NCBI GenBank assembly: GCA_964475955.1
Contig: CAYYZY010000069.1
Coordinates: 1 to 35,954, forward strand
From: DATKZH01 sp964475955
Lineage (GTDB): Bacteria; Planctomycetota; Planctomycetia; Pirellulales; Thermoguttaceae
Reading direction: 5' to 3'
DNA length: 35,954 bases
The position numbers were made by a program, and so were the translations under genes. Positions 1-7,805 of this stretch are shown here, one piece after another (position 1 is the stretch's first letter; every line of letters starts with the position of its first letter). Below the pieces are notes generated by a model. It did no database searches, was not told the DNA's origin, and saw nothing but the letters and a program-made list of their open reading frames with translations.

Positions 1-220
1 GAACCTGTACCCGAACGTCGACTTCTACTCGGGCATCATCTACCGCCTGATGGGCATTCCGAAGAACATGTACACGGTGCTGTTTGCGTTGGGCCGCCTG
101 CCGGGCTGGATCGCTCACTGGCGGGAGATGCACCTTTCGCCCAACATGCGGATTCACCGCCCACGCCAGCTCTACACGGGCTACCGCGAGCGCGAGTTCG
201 TGCCGCTGATCAAGCGGTAG
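1..220 (+). CDS. gltA: Citrate synthase, C-terminal fragment (gene enters from the left edge)
   Basis: The reading frame is open from base 2 to the TAG at 218-220 and gives 72 residues. They match the C-terminal end of type II (GltA-like) citrate synthase: NVDFYSG with the catalytic Asp, then MGIP, FALGRLPGWIAHW and the RPRQLYTGY motif close to the C-terminus. Citrate synthase condenses acetyl-CoA and oxaloacetate to citrate in the cytoplasm as the entry step of the TCA cycle. The N-terminal part and the catalytic His residues lie outside the window. The peptidase gene follows on the same strand after 31 bases, so co-transcription is possible. The family call is firm; whether it is a citrate or methylcitrate synthase cannot be decided from this fragment. 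Confidence 0.95.
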   Translation, partial: NLYPNVDFYSGIIYRLMGIPKNMYTVLFALGRLPGWIAHWREMHLSPNMRIHRPRQLYTGYREREFVPLIKR

Positions 221-251
221 CGGCGGCCTCACGAAAGGGAGTCTCAAGAAC

Positions 252-1421
252 ATGGCGCACTCCGACGCGCAGACCGCCCTGATCATCGCGGGCGTTCCCG
301 CAGAGAACGCCACGCTTTACCACCGGATACGGTTTGCGGTGGGCGACCCTTCGGCGTACCTCGAACTCCCAGCGGAGGGCGGGGCGAGGACGTCGGTGCT
401 CATCCTCCGCGACATCGAGATGGACCGCGCGCGCCGCCACGCGCGGGCCCAAAGGGTGGCCTGTCCTGCGGACTTCACGCCCGAGGAAGGGCTCTCCGGA
501 GATCGCGAAACGGCCACCGCCCAGGCTGCGGCCGAGTGCCTGCGCCGGGCCGGCGTGCGGCGCGCAACGGCCGACCGCTCGCTGCCCTTGATCTTCGCCG
601 AGATGGTCCGCCGCGCGGGGATCGAGCTGGAATGCGACCTGGAGCTGGGCGTCGTCGAGCGGCGGCAGAAGGACGAGCGGGAGGTCGCGTGGCTGCGTCA
701 GTCGCAGGGGGGCACCGAGGGCGCGATGGAGATGGCCTGCCGGCTGGTCGCCACGGCAAAGGCCCGCGCCGACGGCGTGCTCGTCGTCGACGGCGAGCCG
801 CTCACCAGCGAACGGGTGCGCGCGGCGATCGACCATTGGCTCCTCGACCGCGGCTACGTCAACCCGCCGTCGATCGTCGCCGGCGGCCCCAGCGGCGCCG
901 ATTGCCACGACGCGGGCCACGGCGAGCTGCGAACCGGCCAGCCGGTAATCATCGACGTCTTCCCCCGCAACCGCGAGACGCTCTACTACGGCGATTGCAC
1001 GCGCACGGTCGTGCACGGCGACGTTCCCGACGAAGTCGCCCGAATGCACGCGGCCGTCTGCGAGGCCAAGCGCGCGGCGACCGCGGCGGTTCGGCCGGGC
1101 GTGACCGGCGAGGCCGTTCACCAGGCGACGACGGCGGCCATCCAGTCGCAGGGGTACTCCGTGGGGCTTCCCGACGAGAATGCGCCCGACTCGTACTGCG
1201 GCATCATCCACGGCACGGGCCACGGCGTGGGGCTCGACGTACACGAGCCGCCGCTTCTCGACCTCAAGGGCCCGGAGCTTCTGGTGGGCGACGCGGTGAC
1301 CATCGAGCCGGGCCTTTACCGCCGCGATCTGGGCGGCGTCCGCGTGGAGGACCTGGTCATCGTCACCGACGACGGCTGCGAAAACCTCAACCGCCTCGAC
1401 GAAGGCCTCGCCTGGAAATAG
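252..1421 (+). CDS. M24-family metallopeptidase (Xaa-Pro aminopeptidase type)
   Basis: This 389-residue protein has the creatinase/prolidase layout: an N-terminal domain (about 1-140) and a C-terminal pita-bread catalytic domain (about 145-385). All five expected dinuclear-metal ligands are visible: Asp235 (IIDVFP), Asp248 (GDCTR), His324 (GTGHGVG), Glu352 (IEPGLY) and Glu366 (RVEDLV). Enzymes of this family remove the N-terminal residue before proline or cleave X-Pro dipeptides, usually with Mn or Co; exact specificity cannot be read here. No signal peptide is apparent, so it is probably cytoplasmic. The ATG at 252 has AAGGGAG upstream at 235-241, with a rather long spacing. It lies 31 bases behind citrate synthase and ends in a strong hairpin before a convergent operon. 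Confidence 0.9.
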   Translation: MAHSDAQTALIIAGVPAENATLYHRIRFAVGDPSAYLELPAEGGARTSVLILRDIEMDRARRHARAQRVACPADFTPEEGLSGDRETATAQAAAECLRRAGVRRATADRSLPLIFAEMVRRAGIELECDLELGVVERRQKDEREVAWLRQSQGGTEGAMEMACRLVATAKARADGVLVVDGEPLTSERVRAAIDHWLLDRGYVNPPSIVAGGPSGADCHDAGHGELRTGQPVIIDVFPRNRETLYYGDCTRTVVHGDVPDEVARMHAAVCEAKRAATAAVRPGVTGEAVHQATTAAIQSQGYSVGLPDENAPDSYCGIIHGTGHGVGLDVHEPPLLDLKGPELLVGDAVTIEPGLYRRDLGGVRVEDLVIVTDDGCENLNRLDEGLAWK

Positions 1422-1462
1422 CGGAACCCCGCCGCCGCCCGGGGGCGTACGACGGGGTCCGC
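1421..1462. terminator. GC-rich hairpin between convergent genes, probable bidirectional terminator
   Basis: The arms GCGGAACCCCG (1421-1431) and CGGGGTCCGC (1453-1462) pair with one bulged A, and an inner CGCCC/GGGCG stem stacks above them. The hairpin begins at the last base of the peptidase stop codon and lies between that gene and the convergent exporter operon. There is no clear U-tract on either strand, so the terminator call rests on position and stability. Confidence 0.5.
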
Positions 1463-1512
1463 TATCGCCAATCGCCAACGACAGGAGGGTCGCTTCCTGT
1501 GCGTTTGGGGCG

Positions 1513-3321
1513 TTACGCCCTGCGGATCGTGAGCAGCGCCTCGGTCTCGCGGCGGAGGATTTCGAGCTCGAGCTGCTGGTCCCAGTCGAGGAGCGGGCCG
1601 TTTTGCGCTTCGCCCGATTCGGAGAGCTTCAGCTCGGGGGCTTCGTCCATCCAGTCGGCGGCCTTGTCGAGCCACGCCTGGGCGTCGTCGCCGTTTCCGA
1701 GCTCGTGGTGGATCATGGCCAGGAAGAACCAGTCCCAGGCGGTGCCGCCCTTCCAGTGGTCGGCGACGGCGGCCTCGAGTTGCCGGAGGGCTTCTTCGTA
1801 ACGGCCCGCCCGGTAGAGCACGGCGCCGCGGGTGTTCTGGAGGTGGTGCATGGGCTGGTCGACGCCGGCCACCGCCCGATCGGTCAGCTCGACGACCCGT
1901 TCGTAGTCGTCGACGGCTTCGGGCGCGACGGCACAGGCCCAGGCCACCTGGTTGAGGATTTCGCGATCGTCCGACTTCTCGTAGCAGTCGAGCACGGTGC
2001 GGCAGCTCGCCCGGTACTGCTTCGACTCGCCGACCGCCGCCTGAACCAGCGCCGGCGGGTACCAGCGGTAGCGGGAATCGTCGTCGAGCTCGAGGGCCAT
2101 GTCGAACTCGCGCTGGGCCTCGTCGGGCTTTCCCTGCCGGACCAACACGCAGCCGAGCCGCGCGTGGGCCACGGCCAACTCGTCGCGGAATCGCGCTTCG
2201 CCCGGGTGGCGGTCGACCAGGCCGAGGCGTTCTTCGACGGCGTCGGCCCACGCGGCTTCCTCTTCCTGGAGTTCGTCGGGGATCGTGGACAGGCTGGCCA
2301 ACTCGACCGGCGTATCCGAAGGCTCGTCGGGGTCTTCCGAGAGGTCCTCGTCGTCGTCCGACTCGGCTTCGGCGATCGCCGCCGGCTCGTCGCTTTCGCC
2401 GGCTTGCGGGGCGTCGTCCTCGTCGATCTCGAATTCGGCCGTAATCCGCTGGCCGGCGTACAGGTCGACGTCGGCCGCGGTCACGTTGCACAGCAGGCGC
2501 GCCGCCCGCGTGTCGACGCGGCGGCTCGTATCCTTGTCGTCGATCTCCTCCCAGCCGAAGCGGGGGATGACGCGCTCGATGGCCAGCCGCCCCACGTGCC
2601 GCGAATTGCCGCGGATGGCGAAGTCGCCCTCCATGCCCGTTTCGAGCTTGCTCAGCTCGATCTCGTCGACTTCCAGCCGGATGCGGAGCTCGTCGGTGTC
2701 GGCGATTCGGACCACGGGCGTGTGGGCGCCCGGCTGGACGCTGTCGCCCGCATGGCGGTGGACCTTGAGCACGGTCCCGTCCTGCGGGGCGCGCACGTGG
2801 CGATACTCGTATTCCGTCTGCGCCTGCTGGAGGCGCTTTTCGGCCAGTTTGACGGCCTCCCGGGCGATTTCGACGTCTTCCTCCGAGGGCTCGCCCACGG
2901 GCACGGAGGCGTCGTTGGCCGCGTGCACGGGCGGGTGCGAGGCGTCGGCCTCGGCGGAGAGCGCGCGCCGCAGCCGGGCCTTGGCCAGCGCGAGGTTGGC
3001 CTCGGCGACTCCCAGGGCGTCTTTCTGACGCTGGGCGTCGATCACGGCCAGGAGCTGGTCCTTCTTGACCGAGTCGCCGTCCCCTACGAGCACCTCGGTC
3101 AGCTCGCCGGCGATCTGCGGCATCACGTCGATCTCGCCGCCGACGGTCTCCACTAGCCCCGTGGCGAACACACGCTCCGGCGGGGGCGGCAGTTCCGCCA
3201 GTTTCTCGTTCTCCTTCTTCAAATCCTCGTAGGCGAGGTACCCCACCACCCCGGCGCCCGCACCCGCGGCGAGCACGACCAGGGCAAAAACGCTCAACAG
3301 GATCTTTGTCGCCCTATTCAT
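1513..3321 (-). CDS. HlyD/DevB-like membrane-fusion protein of an ABC exporter, with C-terminal TPR tail
   Basis: This is a 602-residue periplasmic adaptor. An N-terminal membrane anchor (about 7-30) is followed by a biotinyl-lipoyl-like segment (about 52-95), a helical hairpin with KLAEKRLQQAQTEYEY, the second lipoyl half (RAPQDGTVLKVHRHAGDSV) and a beta-barrel region to about 300. An acidic Asp/Glu-rich linker (about 300-340) leads to some 250 residues of TPR-like helices (for example RQGKPDEAQREFDMAL and YRAGRYEEALRQLEAAV). DevB/HlyD adaptors normally end after the barrel, so the TPR tail is unusual; this type of tail is familiar from planctomycete Ser/Thr kinases. The gene is last of three: its ATG (3319-3321) overlaps the end of the ATPase gene by 8 bases. 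It probably bridges the inner-membrane ABC transporter to an outer-membrane partner; the substrate is unknown. Confidence 0.88.
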   Translation of the reverse strand: MNRATKILLSVFALVVLAAGAGAGVVGYLAYEDLKKENEKLAELPPPPERVFATGLVETVGGEIDVMPQIAGELTEVLVGDGDSVKKDQLLAVIDAQRQKDALGVAEANLALAKARLRRALSAEADASHPPVHAANDASVPVGEPSEEDVEIAREAVKLAEKRLQQAQTEYEYRHVRAPQDGTVLKVHRHAGDSVQPGAHTPVVRIADTDELRIRLEVDEIELSKLETGMEGDFAIRGNSRHVGRLAIERVIPRFGWEEIDDKDTSRRVDTRAARLLCNVTAADVDLYAGQRITAEFEIDEDDAPQAGESDEPAAIAEAESDDDEDLSEDPDEPSDTPVELASLSTIPDELQEEEAAWADAVEERLGLVDRHPGEARFRDELAVAHARLGCVLVRQGKPDEAQREFDMALELDDDSRYRWYPPALVQAAVGESKQYRASCRTVLDCYEKSDDREILNQVAWACAVAPEAVDDYERVVELTDRAVAGVDQPMHHLQNTRGAVLYRAGRYEEALRQLEAAVADHWKGGTAWDWFFLAMIHHELGNGDDAQAWLDKAADWMDEAPELKLSESGEAQNGPLLDWDQQLELEILRRETEALLTIRRA

Positions 3322-3997
3322 CGATCTTTCCCTCCTTCAGGACAAGCGTGCGATCGGCGATTCGCGTAAGTCTCGGGTCGTGAGTGGCCAACAGGACGGC
3401 GGCGTTCTGGCGGCGGGCCGCCTCGCGCAGCAGGTCGCTGACGGTCTCCGTGCTGTTGGAGTCGAGTTGCGAGGTGGGTTCGTCGGCCAGGAGCACGTCG
3501 GGCCGGCCGACCAGGCCACGAGCGATGGCGATTCGCTGCTTCTCGCCCCCGCTGAGGTGGCCGGGCCGCTTGTGGACCTTGGTGCCCAGCCCCAGGGTTT
3601 CGAGCACGTCGAGGATTTCGCGGCGTCGGACCGGCTGTCGCTTCAGCCGCAGCCCCAGGGCCACGTTCTGATAGGCGGTCAACGCGTCGACGAGCTGGAA
3701 GTTCTGGAAGACGAAACCCAGGTGTTTGCGCCGGGCCTCGAGGCGCCGGGCCTCGTCGGCAGTGCTCACGTCTTCCCCGGCCACGACGACCTGCCCGGAG
3801 GTGGCTCGCCGCATGCACCCGGCGATCTGGAGCATGGTCGTCTTGCCCGAGCCGGAAGGGCCCATCAGCACCACGATCTCGCCGCGGCGCACGTTCGCGC
3901 TCACGCCCCGCAGCACCTCGACCACGGCGGCCGGCTCGCGATATTCCTTGCGAAGCTCGGCGAGCTGCAATACGGATTGGTCGGTTAGCTGGATCAT
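3314..3997 (-). CDS. ABC transporter ATP-binding protein (DevA/LolD/MacB type)
   Basis: This is a 227-residue nucleotide-binding protein with every expected motif: Walker A GPSGSGKT (46-53), Q-loop Gln98 (FVFQ), signature LSGGEKQR (148-155), Walker B VLLADEP (Asp172, Glu173) and H-loop His206 (ATHD). The Q-loop and signature are of the DevA/LolD/MacB class, which powers type VII (mechanotransmission) ABC exporters. The start at 3997 is chosen because its ATG overlaps the permease stop as ATGA, the mark of translational coupling. The open frame continues further upstream, but only inside the permease gene in another frame. It supplies ATP hydrolysis for the permease and adaptor encoded on either side. 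Confidence 0.95.
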   Translation of the reverse strand: MIQLTDQSVLQLAELRKEYREPAAVVEVLRGVSANVRRGEIVVLMGPSGSGKTTMLQIAGCMRRATSGQVVVAGEDVSTADEARRLEARRKHLGFVFQNFQLVDALTAYQNVALGLRLKRQPVRRREILDVLETLGLGTKVHKRPGHLSGGEKQRIAIARGLVGRPDVLLADEPTSQLDSNSTETVSDLLREAARRQNAAVLLATHDPRLTRIADRTLVLKEGKIDE

Positions 3998-5130
3998 GAC
4001 CGGAACGCCTCCCCGGGATCGGTGGTTACCAGTTTGCGGATGGAAAGCAGCGAACCCAGCGCGGAGCAGACGACCATCACGCTCAGGCCGATACCCACCA
4101 GCGTGGGCGTGACCACCACGGAGATCGTCGTCTCGCGCAGGCACCAGACCGTCACCGCCAGCGACACGCCCGCGATCAGGCAGCCGATCAGGAACACGGC
4201 GACGACCTGGAAGGCCAGGATGCTGCAAATCTCCCCGGTCGAGGCCCCCAGGGCTCGCATGCCCGCAAACATGGGGACCTTCTCGATCGTGGAGATGTAG
4301 AAGGTCGACATCACGATCAGGAACCCGACCAGCACGGCCAGCACGGCCGAAAGCAGGAGCACGGGCCCGATGCCGGTGTTCGTTTCCCAGTAGACCGAGG
4401 CCAGGTCGTGGAAGGCCTCGGTGGTGAGCACGTCGTGTTCGGGGTAGGCCCGGGCGAGATCGTCGCGGACTTCGGCCACGTCGGCCCCGGGGCGGCACTT
4501 GCAGAAGATGTAGGTCACGTGCGAAGGGGGCAGGTTGAGGAACGCCTGGGCGTTCTCCAGGTCGGTCATCACGAAGCCGGCCGTGTTGAACAGGTGGATG
4601 CCCTCGACGTACCCCACCACGGTCGCCCGGCGCCCGGCGATCTCCACGCCGTCGACGCCCAATTCCTTGATCCCAAGCTTGTCGCGGTCCTTCTTGCCGA
4701 TGAGCACGTGGCCGTCGGGCCGCAAGAGCGATGCGGGGTCGGGGTGGTCGATCTCGAAATCCAGCGGCGGGTCCGACTCGAAGTCGACCCCGATCACCTG
4801 CACCATGTCTTTGCCGCCGCCCTGCGGAATCCGCCACGGCGCGTAACCGCAGATCAGCCGGGAGCAGTGGGCCACGTCGGGGTTGCCCTTGGTCTTCCAG
4901 TAGGCCAGATCGTCGATGTGGTCCCAGCCGTCGAAGCTCACCTGGCCCTTGGGCACGATCCACAGGTCGGCGTCGATCGAGTCGAGGATCACGGTGATGT
5001 CCCGCTTGTAGCCGAGGTAGAAGCCCGACTGCAAGATGACCAGGAACAGCGCCAGCGTGACCCCCGTCACGGCCCCGAGAAACTTCTCCTTCTCGTGGAC
5101 GATGATCTGAAGCGCGGTGCGAAACAACAT
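3994..5130 (-). CDS. DevC-like ABC exporter permease (FtsX/MacB fold)
   Basis: This 378-residue membrane protein has one N-terminal helix (about 17-40), a large soluble domain (about 45-245) and three C-terminal helices (about 250-275, 300-328, 340-364). That is the four-helix FtsX/MacB/DevC plan, in which the big periplasmic domain transmits ATPase motion to an adaptor. The start at 5130 (MLFRTALQ) is preferred over an in-frame codon at 5319 because the extra 63 residues are polar, Pro/Arg-rich and unlike any permease N-terminus. It is the first gene of a permease-ATPase-adaptor operon; the Anabaena dev operon has the order adaptor-permease-ATPase. The substrate is unknown; DevBCA exports heterocyst glycolipids in cyanobacteria, but that should not be transferred here. 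Confidence 0.9.
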   Translation of the reverse strand: MLFRTALQIIVHEKEKFLGAVTGVTLALFLVILQSGFYLGYKRDITVILDSIDADLWIVPKGQVSFDGWDHIDDLAYWKTKGNPDVAHCSRLICGYAPWRIPQGGGKDMVQVIGVDFESDPPLDFEIDHPDPASLLRPDGHVLIGKKDRDKLGIKELGVDGVEIAGRRATVVGYVEGIHLFNTAGFVMTDLENAQAFLNLPPSHVTYIFCKCRPGADVAEVRDDLARAYPEHDVLTTEAFHDLASVYWETNTGIGPVLLLSAVLAVLVGFLIVMSTFYISTIEKVPMFAGMRALGASTGEICSILAFQVVAVFLIGCLIAGVSLAVTVWCLRETTISVVVTPTLVGIGLSVMVVCSALGSLLSIRKLVTTDPGEAFRS

Positions 5131-6000
5131 GGCCCGGTTCCCGTCGATTGGCGTGATTGGCGATGGCAATTGGCGAACGTGGGGCCGCGTCGGCGGCTGC
5201 GGCTCCCCTCCCTCAACGGTAAGTACCCGGCGGGTTGCCCGATCCTGCGCTTCGCCGGGCGGAAATCGGCCCCCCGGCTCGACTTTCGGTGCCGATTGAG
5301 CGTGCGGATCGTGGACCATCGGAAACTCCCCGTCTCGTTCGTTCTCTCAGTGTTTCATGACCAAACCGCCCGGCGGACCGACACGAGGGCGGGAGTTGGA
5401 AGTCTCCGCACCCCCTTCTGGCGGGGTTGGCCCGGGCGATCCTCCGTCCTTTCAGCCCGGTAGGTCACGCTTCAGCATGACTCGCACAACGCACCGGCCA
5501 GCCCGGTAGGTCATGCTTCAGCATGACTCGCACAACGCACCCCCGAAAGCTCCCGAAGCACGAAGCTCCCGGAGCAAAACTCCGCCCTCCACCAACTCGT
5601 AACGCGGTCGGCCGCCCCCAACCACCGCCGCTCCCACGCAGAATCACCGCCGCGGGTACCCAATGCGGGGCGGGCAATACCCCCCATATAGTGCTGTCCT
5701 TCGCGCCTGCCCGGGGCGCGAGCGGAAAACCGTTGCCAACTGGGGGGCTTGAAGAGGGCTTCGGGAACCCGCCTGAGGGTCGCCAGTAAGGTAGAGTCCT
5801 CAAGAGGAGGGCCCGGCCGAATTGTGCGACGTTGAGGGACAAGGTCGTGAAGGACGGGCCTCTCTCTCGGGGGGCGTGGTGGAAGCCACCGGCTCTCGCG
5901 CAAGACGGCCCGACGAGGGCGCACTGCGAAATCGGCGGATCGCCGAAACCGCGTCGGGTGGATGCACGAGGTGGTCAGAATCGTGTGAGGTCGTCGCCAA
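5131..6000. other. 870-bp gene-free region between divergent transcription units
   Basis: No convincing gene was found. The stretch holds the upstream region of the exporter operon (right to left) and that of the HPt gene (left to right). It contains three closely spaced TTGGCG motifs at about 5148-5175, the tandem 42-bp palindromic repeats at 5453-5540 and a small CGGAG/CTCCG hairpin at 5570-5584. Short open frames on both strands here are Pro/Arg/Gly-rich and read straight through the repeats, so they look non-coding. Confidence 0.6.
5453..5540. repeat. Two tandem copies (42 and 42 bp) of a palindromic REP-like repeat
   Basis: Copies at 5453-5494 and 5499-5540 both begin CAGCCCGGTAGGTCA and end TGACTCGCACAACGCAC, separated by four bases. 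Each contains a hairpin. In copy 2 the stem GTCATGC (5510-5516), loop TTCA and GCATGAC (5521-5527) pair perfectly; copy 1 carries GTCACGC, leaving one mismatch. The two copies differ at only one base that I can see. The hairpins lie about 320-410 bases upstream of the exporter operon start. Confidence 0.85.
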
Positions 6001-6366
6001 ATGAACTCGGAACAGCACGCTCAAGCAACCGCCCGCTTCGAATTCGAGGAACTCCTGGAACGATGCATGGGAAACCTGGAATTCGCTGAGCGGGTGCTGG
6101 CGAAATTCCAGGGCCGATTTAGCGGGCAATTGGACGAACTGGAAAGCGCCCTGGCCGACGAAGACGTGGAGCAAATCGTGCTGCTCGCCCATCGTCTCAA
6201 AGGGGAATCGGCAAGCGTGGCCGCCTCGGGTCTCCGCGACCGAGCGGAAGAGATCGAAAAGCTGGGGCGCAGCCACCAGGTTTCCGAGATCTCCTCCTCG
6301 TTGCAGCAACTGCGCAGCGAGTGGGATTCGTTTGCGGAATCGGTGGCCTCGTTCAGCTTCGGTTGA
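6001..6366 (+). CDS. Free-standing HPt (histidine phosphotransfer) protein
   Basis: This is a 121-residue all-helical protein with the HPt signature AHRLKGESASVAA. His64 is the expected phospho-accepting residue, followed by Lys67 and Gly68 at the usual spacing. HPt proteins shuttle phosphate between the receiver domain of a hybrid kinase and a second response regulator in a phosphorelay. It has no membrane segment and should be cytoplasmic. A GAGGT sequence lies about 9 bases before the ATG. The next gene (170 bases on, same strand) is a REC/HD-GYP regulator, a plausible phosphate acceptor. The giant hybrid kinase at 11448-17489 ends in two receivers but has no HPt domain, so this protein is a candidate missing link; that connection is inference. 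Confidence 0.88.
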   Translation: MNSEQHAQATARFEFEELLERCMGNLEFAERVLAKFQGRFSGQLDELESALADEDVEQIVLLAHRLKGESASVAASGLRDRAEEIEKLGRSHQVSEISSSLQQLRSEWDSFAESVASFSFG

Positions 6367-6535
6367 CCCCGGAAGTTGCGGGGCCGTGGAAGTTGCCCCA
6401 AAGGACGCGCTGCCCCGCGGCGGGTCGGCTTCGAGCAGAAGCCATGCAAGCTTCAGAGCGGTCGTATCGAACGGAACCAAGGGAGGTTGCACCGCAGGAA
6501 CCAAGGCTTCCGGCCTAAGGTTTGGAGTGCGCGAC

Positions 6536-7582
6536 ATGCGTGTTCTCGTCGTCGAAGATGACCCCGTGACCGCGGAGATGCTGGAACACGCCCTTGGAGA
6601 GTTCGGGTACAAAGTGCAGATCGCCACGGACGGTCGCGAGGCATTCCGGCAAATCCGTACCGGCCGCTATCACCTAGTCGTTTCTGACTGGGAGATGCCG
6701 GAGATGACGGGCGTCGAACTCTGTCGCCAGGTCCGCAAGCGGCGGTCGAGCGGCTACGTGTATCTCGTTCTTCTCACCTCGCGCTCGGCAACGCAAGACG
6801 TCGTCGACGGGTTGAATGCGGGGGCCGACGATTTCATCACCAAGCCCTTCCAGCCTCAGGAACTCTGCGTAAGACTCCGGGCGGGGGAACGGATCCTGTC
6901 GCTGGAGAGTCGCGACCTGGCGATATTCGCCATGGCCAAGCTCGCCGAGTCGCGAGATCAGGAGACGGGCGCCCACCTCGAACGCATTCGCGAATACAGC
7001 CGCATCCTCGCCGGGGAACTCTCCCGTCGCTCCGAATTCTCCGATCAACTCGATGAGGAATTGGTTGAAACGCTCTACCTGACCAGCCCCCTGCACGACA
7101 TCGGCAAGGTCGGGATTCCCGACCGCGTGCTGCTCAAGCCGGGCCGCCTCACGGCCGACGAGTTCGAAATCATGAAGCAGCACACGGTCATCGGCGGGGA
7201 GACGCTCGAAGCGGTCGCCCGCGCCCACCCGGGCGTCCCGTTCCTGCAAATGGCGTGCGACGTCGCGTGGTGCCACCACGAGAAGTTCGACGGCAGCGGG
7301 TACCCGCGTGGGCTGGCGGGCGAAGCGATCCCGCTCTGCGCCCGGATCGTCGCACTGGCCGACGTGTACGACGCCCTGACCACGAAACGCGTCTACAAGC
7401 CGGCCTACAGTCACGCGACCGCGCGGCAGATCGTCCTGGAAGGAAGCGGCAAGCACTTCGACCCGGCGGCGGTCGACGCGTTCGTCGAGCAGGAGAGCCG
7501 GTTCCTTGCCGTCGGGCAACAACTGGCCGACGGCGAAGCACCGCAAAAAGCGGCTTTGCCGACGTCGCCCGCATTCTGCTGA
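6536..7582 (+). CDS. Response regulator with HD-GYP domain (predicted c-di-GMP phosphodiesterase, RpfG type)
   Basis: This is a 348-residue two-domain protein. Receiver domain (1-120): acidic pocket Glu7-Asp8-Asp9, phospho-accepting Asp51 (VVSDWEMPEMTG), Lys103 (TKPF). HD-GYP domain (about 130-330): HDIGK with His187-Asp188, His216 (KQHTVIG), His247-His248 (WCHHEKFDGSGYP), GYP at 255-257 and Asp276 (ALADVYDALTTKR). All metal-binding residues seem intact, so activity against cyclic di-GMP is expected. The ATG at 6536 is used because the residues encoded upstream in frame are not domain-like and the receiver starts right at MRVLVVEDD. The order HPt then REC/HD-GYP suggests phosphate is relayed from a hybrid kinase to this output, as RpfC to RpfG in Xanthomonas; the partner here is not proven. 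Confidence 0.93.
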   Translation: MRVLVVEDDPVTAEMLEHALGEFGYKVQIATDGREAFRQIRTGRYHLVVSDWEMPEMTGVELCRQVRKRRSSGYVYLVLLTSRSATQDVVDGLNAGADDFITKPFQPQELCVRLRAGERILSLESRDLAIFAMAKLAESRDQETGAHLERIREYSRILAGELSRRSEFSDQLDEELVETLYLTSPLHDIGKVGIPDRVLLKPGRLTADEFEIMKQHTVIGGETLEAVARAHPGVPFLQMACDVAWCHHEKFDGSGYPRGLAGEAIPLCARIVALADVYDALTTKRVYKPAYSHATARQIVLEGSGKHFDPAAVDAFVEQESRFLAVGQQLADGEAPQKAALPTSPAFC

Positions 7583-7805
7583 ATCGGCCCGCACATCGAC
7601 AGTTTGCGCACCCACCCGTAGCGGGCCCCGTTCCAGGCGAACCGGTTTCGCTATCTTCTTCAGCCGTTACAGGCCAACCCAGCCGGAATGGGTACGGGCA
7701 CTAGCTCCCAGAAGCGCTCACGGCTCGGTCCGCGCGCGCACGATACACGAATGACCGAAGGGTACTTTTCGCATCACTCGACTGCATACTACGGGGAGAA
7801 CGCCG

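Noticed and set aside
210..1478. A 422-codon minus-strand open frame across the peptidase
   Set aside because: The plus strand carries the five M24 metal ligands; the antisense reading is low-complexity Arg/Ala/Val.
5465..5924. Minus-strand open frames of 125 and 137 codons reading through the 42-bp repeats
   Set aside because: They consist largely of translated repeat and GC-rich spacer and lack ribosome-binding sites. Repeats of this kind are often mis-annotated as small genes.
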